From NCBI RefSeq assembly GCF_008831285.2, contig NC_045148.1, forward strand, positions 9,243,001 through 9,307,000: 64,000 bases of DNA, given 5' to 3'. Source of the stretch: Nymphaea colorata (lineage: Eukaryota; Streptophyta; Magnoliopsida; Nymphaeales; Nymphaeaceae). A model generated the notes under the pieces. That model was not told the origin of the DNA and did not search any database. It worked only from the letters and a program-made list of their open reading frames with translations. Shown in pieces: positions 49,500 to 60,869 of this stretch. A program made the translations under genes and the position numbers. The stretch's first letter is position 1; each line of letters opens with the position of its first letter.

Positions 49500-52400
49500 T
49501 CACTTGTAGCATTCATATGACTGAGGAAACCACCTTGATAAGAAGAAATGTCTAGCCTTTATCATTAAAGCAAATACTGCGTAGCATGGGATATGCATCA
49601 GACCGACAAACAAGTACCTGATAATCAAATCAGTAGTAAGAGAGAGACAAAGTATAGAAAAAGGAAGTCACTGGAGAATTTCCGGAGAGAGATGGAGTTA
49701 CCATAGAGGAGCCCACTGAGATGACAGGTCAAGAAATGGGTATGGCCACCTGTATTGAGAAAGGATCATTCAAATCTCCCCCCCTCTCTCTCACACACAC
49801 ACACACATGCACACGCACATGCACACACACACACACACACACAAAAACATGGATCCAATATCAATGAAGAACATAGATGTAAGAAAGAAACACTTACCCT
49901 GAAGAAGTACAAGCATGAAGTATCCACTGAAAAATAACATATATACAAGTCCATAGGATGAAGTATGCAATATGACACCATAGAAATCGCTGAAAACAAA
50001 AGGAAATAGAAGAGTAATAGACATTCAAAAATCAAATGGCATTTGCATTTGTATACTTCATCAGCTTGGAACCAAAGACATACCATGCGATTAAGCCAAG
50101 TATCTATGAAGAGGAGGACAACATTGATTGAATGCATGGTGACCATCAACTGCAAATAGAGATATAACAGAAATCTCAATTACACCTCAAAAGATTATTA
50201 CTAGAAAGAACACAGAATCCGTTAAACCATTGCCAAGACTGAAAATCTTACGTAGCAAAGCTTTTATTGCTTTCAAAGAAGGAATCACTAATATTGACAA
50301 GTGAGAAGCTTAGAAAATAAATTATAATTAAGCTAGACCAGCAGGAAAATGGAGTAGAATCCTGTACTGCTTGTGGGATGACAGGTTATCCTTATGCACT
50401 ATTAAGGAATATGGTGCTAAAGCAATGGCATATGCATTATCGTTTTCCAAATGCTACAGTGTTTTGTGCTGTTGCCAATACATTTTCTTGCAGATGAAGT
50501 TGGCTCGCAACCCATGATATGTTATGCTGAATAAGAAGCAATTACAATGACATTTGCTTGGATGTACATTATTTTAGGAAGCATCATTAATTCTTTGAAG
50601 TACCAATTGCCAAACTACCTGATACCTACAGAGAAAGAAATTGATAGATATATGACTCTTAGGTGCAAAACCCGTAAGGAATCATCGTGGCTATGATCTT
50701 TCCAAGATGGAAGGCTGAGAGAAAATCAAGGAGAAAATATTTTAGTCATCTAAAACTAATTAACAAAATTTTCTCTTTGATTTCATCTCAGCCGTCCATC
50801 TTGAAAAGATCAACGACCAAGATAATTCCGTACGGGTCTTGTGCCTACGGGTCATCCACCTTCCTCTCTCTCTCTCTCTCTCTCTCTCTTGCTATATATA
50901 TATACATATATATTTATATATTTATATATATATATAAAACTAAAACACGCTTTTAAACAATTTGTGGGGTTTGCAATCCCATAAACACAATAGCTATTTC
51001 TTTAGCAATACATGAAAATCATGTTCCAATTCAACACAAAGCTCCGAAGACAGCCTAAACTTCAATGGAGCAATATGTTCACATAGAGTGACCAAAGTAA
51101 GACAGAGGAAAAACTTTTAAACACCATAAAAACATTTGATAATAAAATTTTATTCTCATTGGAATTTTGATTCTAGTTTCTATTGAAGATAACTAAATGA
51201 ATCTGAAGAGAGTTGTGGAGACTCCAAAGACATATAGGTTAACATACACCAGTCACCAAGTTTTCTTTTCCTTTTGATAAGGAGATGGTAACCATAACTA
51301 CTGCCAAATATACCATACAGTTGCCTGGAATAAGCTTAGGGATGTTACTAAGTTTTGACAGGCAAATATATAAACAAGTACCAGCAAATAATAATTATGT
51401 AGTTTCCTGGAAACAATTTAAACATATACTAAGTCCTTTCAAAAATATCACTTACAAAATTCAAGTTATAGTCCTCTTCAGTGAGAAAGGGGAAAATGAT
51501 GAGCCAGTAAACACAATCTGTAAGCACCACAGCTCCTGCACTTGTCTTCAAAAATGGCGGGAGTTAAAGCAGTTGCATGATTGCTGCAGAAGAAAGGATG
51601 AAGAATGAAGACGTAACAGAAGAAGACTCTGAAACTACACCCCACCCCCCAAAATGGAAATTTTTGAATAATACTGAACCCAGTTAATCAGCTAGGATTA
51701 TATGAAGGTAGATACAAAAATGCAGACAACTTTGTTTCAAAGAAAAGGAATTAGAAAAAATATATTAATGAATTATGCAGCTTCCCATAAATCAATGACA
51801 AAGTTTTCCAGCAAATAATGCATCAGTCATCAGTGCGGTGACATAATTGAGAAGATTGTAGAAAAGCATAACTGGGAAAGAAGAACCTTCTTCACAAAAA
51901 TGCAATGGGCCGAACTCTTTTATGGATGATAGTACATGCATACTGCAGAATTATGAACTTTCCATAGTCTACCACTTTCTTTTTCTTTTCTTTAAGGATC
52001 ATATGAATAATACCTGAAATACAATCTGAAGGATATAACCCCAACGCCTAGCCTTTTCATGAACATGTCTTTCTGTGTTCTTGTTGGTTGCAGTCGCATT
52101 TTGGCTTCTCCCATTGGCAAGACAAACACTACTGCCACTTTCGTCATCTACTTTAAGGCAGCCAGCATTGTCAGAGCCTGACTTGTTGAGGCTGATACGG
52201 CAGCCATACATGGAAAATAACGAACCAAGCTACAAAACAGGGAGAGCATATAAGCACCAAACAGTTACTTTTATAACCAGAAAAGCACTGACAATCTGAA
52301 ACTCAATGACTTACCCCAAAATATATCGTCAATAATGTGAAAGTCCACCTGTTCAGCAGCAAGTAAACATAAATTTATCACATGGAATGCAACTTCTAGG

Positions 52401-53045
52401 CTCTAAAAGGCCTGAAACAACTAGGAGTGAAGCATGACATGCCTGGTAAGGGAAGTCACGACAGATACCACTAATTCTGAATGTTTCTATGTCAATATCT
52501 GTAAACTTTTAAAATATGCACTAAGTATCATATATGAGTGCATTAAATAATAAAAGGCATCTTCACAAGAAAAAATGTTACTAATTTCCCGTGGCCGAGA
52601 CCAAGGGGTTTCCGGATTCATGCGGTAGCATTTGGATCTAAGTGAACGTCTTGAGCTTTAAGTGCAGTTTGTTTTTAACAGTCCTCGAGATGGATTTGAC
52701 AGTACAACAAAGAAGAACTTACTGAGTGTAGAAGTAGAACATGTCAGACCCCTCCAAAGTGATGTCAGCGACAAGCACAGTCACCATTAAACAGAACGCG
52801 ACAACGCGATAAAGCAGCAAGATGGCAGGATGGATTTCTCTTAGACAAGGCTTCCAAGATTCATCGGCATACCAAGAAGCATCCGCTTGTTGGGTTGGAT
52901 CCTCTCCCTGTCGCCTAACCTTATTTGACACGTCGAACTTCAAAATCATAAGTGATGCAAGAAACAGTGCCAGTAGTATCCATTCTGCACACAGGAAAAC
53001 TTGCCATTGCATCCAGTACTGCAAATTGGTAGTTTCTGCCGTCAT
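49500..53045 (-). CDS. Multi-pass membrane protein, At1g10660 family (copy A)
   Basis: Function unknown; the plant family is annotated only as a transmembrane protein and may be distantly related to animal Rolling stone proteins (from memory). Eight coding exons (minus strand): 52723-53045, 52315-52348, 52014-52229, 51456-51545, 50084-50149, 49898-49989, 49702-49749, 49500-49617; 328 residues. About seven membrane spans are visible, including VFLCAEWILLALFLASLMI, LLYRVVAFCLMVTVLVADI, WTFTLLTIYFGLGSLF, AGAVVLTDCVYWLIIFPFL, INVVLLFIDTWL, ILWTCIYVIFQWILHAC and LFVGLMHIPCYAVFAL. Conserved marks are SWKPCLREIHPAILL after span 1 and RWFPQSYECYK at the end. A hydrophilic loop lies between spans 3 and 4. 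The leader is spliced (acceptor at 53081-53083) and an in-frame stop lies between that acceptor and the ATG, fixing the start. Confidence 0.87.
49787..49843. repeat. CA-rich microsatellite in intron 6 of gene A
   Basis: An interrupted (CA)n tract with ATGCACACGCACATG interruptions, between coding exons 6 and 7. Confidence 0.95.
50862..50936. repeat. CT and AT microsatellites in intron 4 of gene A
   Basis: A (CT)n run followed by an interrupted (TA)n run, intronic. They create the low-complexity frame seen at 50687-50956, which is not a gene. Confidence 0.95.
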
Positions 53046-53681
53046 TAGTTACTAGTTTCCACGTTGCCTTCAAAGAGACCCTGTAAGATTCAGAGGAAAC
53101 TTGAAGTAACTGTCATTTACTTAAACTTTAAGAGTTGATTTTCTATCCATGTTCCCATGCTAGACTTATGGTATAAAAGAAACCGACTTCTTCTACAATA
53201 TCTTGGGAGCAAACAAGGGAAAAAGATTAGCAACTCAGAACTCTCACGACTGATGAGGAAAGAGCGGCCCAGACAAAGAAAATCGAGTACATCCCATGAA
53301 ATGCGAAGCTAAAGTCTGAGCCCCGTGAAAGAGGCCTGAGCAAGCCCATATGTCCTGGATGGTTGTCTGTAAGTCTCCTTGCCCATGGTCCAATCTTATT
53401 CACACAAAATGCCTTCACTTCAACTTGTTGGGACTGCTTTGTTCAATCGGGCAGTTGACTCTCTTCGCATGTCCCTTACTTGAAGGCGAGAGGAGCGCAA
53501 CCAAATATATGGAGTTCATACATCTTTCTCTGCACGAGCTACGATAGAACTGCCATAACGGCATAACCTTGACAATCGTTTTTGCTGCAGAGCCCAAGCG
53601 ACCTGCGACTCTGTGAGCAATATCTTGATGAAATGGGTCTGGATGGGAAAGATCCTTCTTGACACTGAAATTTAGCTCAAT

Positions 53682-53795
53682 TTAGACAAGGTAAACTTTG
53701 GTCCAGACTTCAGAGTCTAATGGGAAACGCATATTTCGGGATGTGCTTGCCCGTTGTATCTTGTCGTGGGGCTTTAATTTCTTCAAAGAAACCAT
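53682..53795 (-). promoter_or_regulatory. Possible upstream ORF in the leader of gene A
   Basis: An ATG in the presumed leader opens a 37-codon frame starting MVSLKKLKPHDKIQ. The leader of copy B has a counterpart starting MVSLRKLELEDK (60792-60869) in the same relative position, with similar DNA around it (GGTGGTGCTCACCT). Shared position suggests it is transcribed and perhaps regulatory, but the codons beyond the first seven differ. Confidence 0.35.
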
Positions 53796-54574
53796 CAGAG
53801 ATCAGAGAAAGGGATCTTTCCACAGGGTGGTGCTCACCTGATCTAACGCGGGCAGATTGCCCGTCTAGAACGAGACAGCTTTGCTCCTTTCCTTGCTAGT
53901 GGGGATGTTTCTTAGTGAAATGAGCTGAGATCAGATCATTACCCAACACTCTCGCCATTCAACCGGAGGTGCTAAAGTTACAATGACACCACTGCTGATC
54001 GGCCGAAATTACTAGGCCTGATCGTCGCCCGTCATCTTCCTGTTCCCTTGCTCTCTCCTTCCTCTCCCCGGGAAGCAGAAGTCGATGTTCATGAGAGTAT
54101 CAGGATATGTCAAGTTCATCTCAGAAAGCCAATCTCTCCTCCAAGTCCTCAAAACTCCCCTTGCCCGTGTCTTATCATTCCGGCATTCAGCATTTCCCTT
54201 TGGGTCAACGTTAGTTTGAGGAAAATCAAGCCGCTTCTCTAGTGCCGAAAATCTAAGGTAGGTGATAACGGGTGGTTCTTACGGTCGTTTGGCAACGCTC
54301 CAACGAATGTGTGTTAAGGTCTTAATGGAACATTGTTTTGAGTCTCTTACAAATAAAACCCTTTGGGAGTGATTTATAAATATATTCTTAAGATTGAGAT
54401 AGATTCATAATATGGATGTTTTTTAATTTTTGGACACTCACAAAATATTTTATGAATTTATCTTAAACATTTGAAACAGATTCATCAAACACTAAAACTA
54501 AATATACATAAATCTACTTCAATCTTTAAAGGCAGATTCTTGAAACCCTTTACACACCTATAAAGTGTTTCATT

Positions 54575-55118
54575 TGGCAAATACAACGGTTTATAACTAT
54601 TCCATGAAACATTGTAATAAGTGTTCAAATTATCGAATATTTTAAAAATTGTTATGTGAATTTACCCAATTTTTTAGGCATGTCCATAAGCAATTGCAAT
54701 TGCAGGCTGTTCATATTATCAAACACCTCTTACCAATACGACTTCAGCATTGGACCCAAGTACTATGAGCTTGATAAGACTTCCATATTCATAAAACATT
54801 CTTTGAGGCATATTTATAAGTGTTCCCACTAACAAACAACCCTTTAAAGATTATTTGACAAATAAAATAATTTGTAATTATCTAAAAAATATGTCCCAAA
54901 GATTATGGCAGATTTGAAGCATTTTAATAATTGTTCATATTATGCAATATTTTAACAAGTGTTTTTGTGAATTTACCCTATTTTTTTTAGCACTTCTATA
55001 AAATAGTTGCATGCTATTGTTATTGTCAAACAGCCTCTTACCAACTGCTTTGCTATTCTTATTGCCAAAATAGCGTTTGGTGGCACTTGGACCCAAGTAA
55101 TACGAGCTTGAGAGGACC
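54575..55118. repeat. Imperfect tandem duplication of about 320 bp
   Basis: Ordered blocks recur about 310-330 bp apart: AATATTTTAA, GTGAATTTACCC, TCAAACACCTCTTACCAA (TCAAACAGCCTCTTACCAA) and GGACCCAAGTA.TA.GAGCTTG. The whole is bordered by TTTGGCAA at 54288 and its inverse TTGCCAAA at about 55063, so it may be a decayed inverted-repeat transposon. Confidence 0.6.
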
Positions 55119-56367
55119 TCAGTGTTTTGGTACGGAACGAAAATCTCTAGTCTTCGACTAGGACTAAGATAGTCTTTGAACGAAACCTTTTAAAAATCGT
55201 TTTATAAAATTAACTTTTCTTAAAAATTAAAATTTTTAAAGTGTGTTCTATGAGAAATCGAGAAGGAAAGAGAAGGTTCAAAGAATCAAAAAGTGAAATT
55301 ATTCACTTGCTTTTGAAAACATTGTTTTTCCACAATTGGATTTTTTCTTTATAAACTCATTTTTTACGATCACCCATATACATATTAAACAGCATTTTAG
55401 AGGCAAAATGACACTTAACTTTCAAGTGGTATCAGGAATTCATCCAAACACAATCTCTGTCTCAAACTCGCTAGAGTTTTTGAGGATATACTAGCTAGCT
55501 TCAATAAGCTTAGCTAATATACTAGCCGTAACAACCATATCCAGAACTCATCTAAATAGTTCGTGCAGCAATTCGACACCCGCATTATAGTTGCATATTA
55601 TTCATACTGAAAAAGAATATAAGTTAAGACATGTGGTTATAGTAGATGCATGTACATGCAAATCTCTTAAAAGAGTATCATAGGATCCTCCATGCATAAG
55701 GTTGTTGTATTTCTTACATTGACAACTAACAAGCCAATTAAACATAAGTACTTGTGAACTTTATTACAGGAAATAATTTGAGATCGTAAAATATAATGGC
55801 AGGAATGCATTCTCTTTTCTGATTTTGAGAGAACAAAGTTTAGCTCTAGCTGCAAAATAAACTGTTTCTACTCTTCTTATCGCAAGTTGAAAACATCTAT
55901 TTGGCAGGTAATTAAAACTGCATTTCATCAAATCTGTTTGAAATTATACTTGGCGCTTGGCATTTTAAGTGAAAAATTCCTAATAGATCAATATGTATTT
56001 AAAAGATCAGAAGATACATGTAAAATTTCACCAACGCGTAAATACTGTTCTGAGATTTATCGTATAAAATGTGGATCGTGCTTGCTCTCTTGAGATTTAA
56101 AAAAAAAAAAGAGTAGTTTCTGGATTTGTCATAAAAAAGAATCATGATAACTTGAATTACAAAAGGAAGTGCATCAACATGTTCTGATGGTTTACTCAGC
56201 CCCAAACAGACTTTGGTTTGAGAGACAGGTAGGGTCTTAACTTTTCCAAGTCTGATGACCTAACCAAATGTAAATTGGAATACGAATTCACTTGCCATCT
56301 TTTTGAAACTGCATTGCTATCGAACCAGTAGTGGAATGATGTAGGCAATATATAGATGCTCTTGTAA

Positions 56368-56371
<4 letters not shown>

Positions 56372-56399
<28 letters not shown>
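56372..56399. repeat. (TA)n microsatellite
   Basis: A perfect TA dinucleotide run in the spacer between the two membrane-protein genes. Confidence 0.95.
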
Positions 56400-56403
<4 letters not shown>

Positions 56404-57360
56404 ATAAGAAAATTGAGATCAACCTACTATTTTGTTGCCGGATGGTTATTCAGTAAAAACCATTGCAAAAGATGTATTTTGTCATAAAAAATTGTGACCA
56501 AGCAACTGATCATTGCAAATACATCTTTTGCGAATAACATAAAATGAAAAAATAACCATATGACCACAAAAGTAGTTGGCGAACATTAAAATTGTATTTT
56601 AGCCAAGATACTTTGTTGCTCACCTATCAGTGGCAAAATCTTAATGCTTGTCCCTTTCAACCCTCGAAACCCCTAGCAAAAATCTATGTCAAATGTACCA
56701 CGGCTTACCTACAAACTGGGTTAAATACAGTTTGCACCGGAATTTGGATTCATGCCTGACAGTAAATCTGATTCTTCTCTTGTCACCAAATCGGATAAAT
56801 ATGATTCATTTGAGGTTGTTTGGCAGCAGCAGTATATTTTGTGAGTGTTTCATAAACTTAGCCTAAAGGTTGATGCAGATTTGTAGAACATTATTCTAAT
56901 ACTCTCTGACCAATCTTTAAGATAGATTCATAAAACACCTCTTTGACACCAAAGTTTCTATGGGTGGGACTCATTGGTCTGACCCAGTTATTAGACCATT
57001 TACTTATTTCATCAAGACGGGAGCATGCTGGGCCCACCCGAAATTTAGGGAGGAATCTGCTGACGAGAACTTATAACACGGCCTTCTTCAACGTTATTCA
57101 CAGGTAAAAATGTTTACCCTTCCATGCAGAGCTTCAAGGTCAGAAGGAAAGAGGAATTTTACCATGGTGCAACTAGGGGAAAAGGACTATCATTAAATAT
57201 GGCGATGAAAAAAACAGTATTTACATCTGCAAATGAGCGCTCATCTCATCTACTTTTTTCTTTTACATCTGTTTGAGAATTTTCCTATGCATGTTTTCTC
57301 CAATATGTAGAGTTGTAGACCACTGTCTCAACATGCGTCGCTTCTACATGGTGAAATATA

Positions 57361-60020
57361 TCATCTGTAGCATTGATATGATCGAGGAAACCATCTTGGT
57401 AAGAAGAAATGTTTAGCCTTTACTATTAAAGCAAATGCCGCGTAACAGGGGATATGCATCAGGCCAACAAACAAGTACCTGAAAATCAAACAGGCAATAA
57501 GAAAAGGAAGTCAGCGGAATCTTTTCTAGAAGATGGATCTGTTCTGCAAATTGTCAGAACTTACCACAGAGGAGCAAACCGAGATGAGAGGTCTAGAAAT
57601 GGGTATGGCCACCTGAAACAAGAAATTCAAATTTCTTCACAAGGGATCATGCCTGTCAAAATAACTGAAGGGAGAAGTAGATAAAAACTTACCATGTAGA
57701 AATACAAGCATGGACTACCCATTGGAAAACGACATACATAGAAGTCCATAGGATGAAGTAGGCCATATGATACCACGGAAATCGCTGAAAAAGAGAACAG
57801 AATGGAAGGAAAAACATTTATATAATCAAACTGCATTCCCATACGTACAATTCACCAGATTCTATTTAAAAGAAAGAGATCTGCCAAACTATTGATCCAA
57901 AAACATACCATGCAATTAAGCAGAGTGTCAATTAAGAGGAGGACCACATTGATTGAGTGCATAGTGATCATCAGCTGCAAAAGGAGACATAGCAGAAGTT
58001 TATATACATTCCCAGGTACATCTCATAAGGCTCATCATCAGAGAGGCCACCACATGCATAAAAACTTAAACTCTTGGCCCCCAAATATTTCCAGTCTTAA
58101 AAAGAAGTACTATCACTAACATTGACAACTGATAGGAATATAGATGTAGAAACCGGGCTATCATTAGGCTAGACCTACAGGAGGAGGAGAACAGAGTCCT
58201 GAACTGTTGTACAATTCTTGATAATTTCTAAAGTTCACTAAGAGATGTCCATTTCATGTAGAGTTGCAGCTTAGCAGTAAATATGAAAAAATATTTAAAC
58301 ATCAAATGTGGTAGAATTTTAGAACACAATATGATAAGTTTACTAGCATTAACTTTTCAGTTTACTTTCTAAATGAAGAATGCTACCCGAATTCAAAACA
58401 GTTAAACACTAACACAAAAGCACCTGGGTTTAGTATACACCAGCAGCCACGTTTTTGTGTGACAGGTCAAGGAAAATGAAACTAGTCTAATAGATACAAA
58501 TATAAAAAGACATACAGCTGCCTAGGAAAAAGTTTAGGAATGTATCACTTACAAAATTTAAGTTGTAATCCTTAGCAGTGAGAAATGGAAAAATGATGAA
58601 CCAGTAAACACAATCTGTAAGCACCACAGCTCCGGCACTTGTCTGTCAAAAACAACAACAAGATCAAAGTACTCACATGATAGAGGCAAAACAAAGAAAG
58701 AAATACACCAGAAATATACTATAAAAAAATACAAGTCATTTGAAGTAGAGAAGCCAATCATTCTAGAATGAGTAACTTCTTATCTCTACTTTTTTTTTTC
58801 AAGTCTACAAATACATACCTGAAATAAAATCTGAAAGATATGGCCCCAAATCCCAGCTTTTTCATGATCATATATTCCTCTGTAGTGGTTGTTTGTAGCC
58901 ACATTTTCACTTTCCCCATTTACAGGAGGAACATAAGTGCCTCTTTCATTATCTACTTTCATACGGTCAGCATTATCACATCCTAATTTTTTCAGGCCCG
59001 TATAGCAGCCATACATGGATAATAAGGAACCGATCTATAAAACAAACAGAGCATATAAGCAATAAATTATTGTATCTGATGGCCACAAAGAATGATGATA
59101 GCCTGTATAAATTGACATCTGTGACATACCCCGAAATATATCGTTAGTAAGGTGAATGTCCACCTGTTCAGCAGCAAGTAGATGTACAACACAAAGTTAC
59201 CATATGCAATGCAGCTTTCAGACTCTATAAACCACTAAGGTTCAAGCAGGATATGCCTGAAAAGAGAAGCTATAAAAGATACACCATTGATTCTGAAAGT
59301 TTCAAGGCAAATATTGGAACCTAACAAGCAGATAGATTAAGCAGCATGTTGACAAAAGATATTATGAATGATATGGTGCAACATAATTGGGAATCTTCTT
59401 TCACATTGGAATCAGGGGTTCTAGTGTCAGTAGGTAATTCCATTGCTGAGATAAAGAGGCTTCCAAATGATATAGTGCAACATAATTGGGAATCTTCTTT
59501 CACAGAATTGGGATCAGGGGTTCTAGTATCGGTAGGTGATTCCACTGATCAGATAAAGAGGCTTTCAAATTATAGCAGCCTTAACACAGTCCAACATCAT
59601 GTGCTGAATTTCAAGTGCAGATGTTTGCTATTCCCTCTAGGATTGATTAGCACTACACTAGGAATGAACTTACTGAGTGTAGAAGGAATGAACTTACTGA
59701 GTGTAGAAGTAGAACATGTGAGCTCCTCTCAAGGTAATGTTGGCGATGAGCACAGACAGCATTAAACAGAACGCAACAACACGATAAATCAGCAAGATGG
59801 CAGGATGGATTTCTTTCAGACAAGGCTTCCAAGACTCATCTGCATACAAGGAAACGACCATTTGTAGGTCTGAATCCTCTCCATGTTGTCTTCCCTTATT
59901 CCAGACATTATATTTCAATATCAAAACTGATGCAAGAACCATTGCGAGCAGTATCCATGCTGCGCAAAGGAAAACTTGCCAGTGAATCCAGTACTCCAAA
60001 TTGGTGGTTTCAGCAGTCAT
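57361..60020 (-). CDS. Multi-pass membrane protein, At1g10660 family (copy B)
   Basis: Tandem paralog of copy A, also 328 residues and about seven membrane spans. Exons (minus strand): 59698-60020, 59130-59163, 58819-59034, 58553-58642, 57909-57974, 57693-57784, 57565-57612, 57361-57478. Every exon has exactly the length of its counterpart in copy A and all splice phases agree. Conserved blocks are ETTNLEYWIHWQVFLC, SWKPCLKEIHPAILLIYRVV, WTFTLLTIYFG, AGAVVLTDCVYWFIIFPFL and FVGLMHIPCYAAFAL. Copy B has the expected WWPYPFLDLSS where copy A has GWPYPFLDLSS. The frame stays open upstream of the chosen ATG, but copy A has a stop there, so the start at 60020 is preferred. Most divergence lies in the loop after span 3. 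Exon 1 ends in a duplicated splice donor (see 59661-59708). Confidence 0.87.
59367..59567. repeat. About 100-bp tandem duplication in intron 1 of gene B
   Basis: Two copies share AATGATATRGTGCAACATAA, TTGGGAATCTTCTTTCACA, ATCAGGGGTTCTAGT and GATAAAGAGGCTT. Intronic; the open frame across it (59346-59765) is an accident of the repeat. Confidence 0.9.
59661..59708 (-). repeat. Perfect 24-bp duplication carrying the exon 1 splice donor
   Basis: GGAATGAACTTACTGAGTGT followed by AGAA is present twice, back to back. On the minus strand this doubles the end of exon 1 and its donor (ACTCA|GTAAGT). The exon-proximal donor at 59697 keeps the reading frame; use of the distal copy at 59673 would meet a TAA directly. 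Confidence 0.95.
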
Positions 60021-60791
60021 TACTGGTTTCCAAGTTGCCTTCAAGGATCCTGTACAATTTGCGGCAAATTTAAAGCAACTCTGATTTACTTCCACCTTAA
60101 GCATTAATCTCCTCACAGTTTCCATGATTAGGATAAACACACTAGACGTAATTTCTTTAAAAAATAGTGCCACAAAATTTTGAAAGCAAAAACAATAATA
60201 ATAATAAAGAAGGTGATTAGAGGTTCAAAACTCTCACATTTGTTGAAAGTTCTAAAAGAAACAAATTTTCGAAGAAACCAAACAGAAACAAGTCAACAAC
60301 TAGGGAAGAGGAACAAGTCAAGGCCAATAAAATGGTTAGAACTTCCAGGACAGGTGAATGAATATACCAAGCCGTCCACAAGGCGGAAAGTTACAAATAA
60401 AAAATCGCAACGAAACAAAAAATAAAAACCATAGAGATTTGAAAATGGGCAATACAAATTCCAAATGAAACTACAACCTTCTCTTACAGGAGTCCTAAAA
60501 TTTGAAAGCAAAAATGATAACCAATGACTAAAACACCAAATCGGCAGAAGACTAGAAAAAGGCCTTAAACCATCAACCCCAACTGCAGAGAACAATTTGG
60601 AAACCAAATAGACACCCCATAAACCAATCAAACCACGACTGCCAATGACTAAACCAATGTCTGGTCTCTGGAACAAGGAACTCTAAAACACCGCCACCAC
60701 CGACACAAGTTGCCCCAATCAAGCAAAGCCGATAAATGGGTAAATGAAAATTGTACTCAGTTTAGAGAAATAATAAATTTCAATGCAAAAT
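60021..60791 (-). other. Leader exon and leader intron of gene B
   Basis: The last leader exon runs to 60049, preceded by an acceptor TGTACAG. Upstream is AT-rich presumed intron. A 127-codon frame at 60293-60676 starts at TTG, not ATG, and has no recognisable domain. Confidence 0.5.
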
Positions 60792-60869
60792 CTAGCAAAA
60801 CAAGCAACCCCGCTTCTGTTTCCCTGGTATCATCTTATCCTCCAGCTCGAGTTTCCTCAAAGAAACCAT
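60792..60869 (-). promoter_or_regulatory. Possible upstream ORF in the leader of gene B
   Basis: A 25-codon frame starting MVSLRKLELEDK, the counterpart of the frame at 53682-53795 in gene A. It lies upstream of the spliced leader exon (acceptor before 60049). Confidence 0.35.

Larger units (their letters stand above)
53900..57360. other. Spacer between the tandem membrane-protein genes
   Basis: Includes the upstream promoter of gene A (to about 54.2 kb), then about 1.2 kb of AT-rich repeats (54280-55120), an AT microsatellite at about 56372-56399 and unremarkable AT-rich DNA up to the gene B 3' UTR. I see no coding exon. Confidence 0.55.

Noticed and set aside
49766-50179. 137-codon minus-strand frame
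   Set aside because: It combines parts of gene A exons 5 and 6 read without splicing, in a wrong frame, with the CA microsatellite; the spliced model explains the region.
59346-59765. 139-codon plus-strand frame
   Set aside because: It lies across intron 1 and antisense to exon 1 of gene B and is created by a tandem duplication.
60293-60676. 127-codon minus-strand frame upstream of gene B
   Set aside because: It starts at TTG, lies in the presumed leader intron, is hydrophobic without pattern and matches no family I know.
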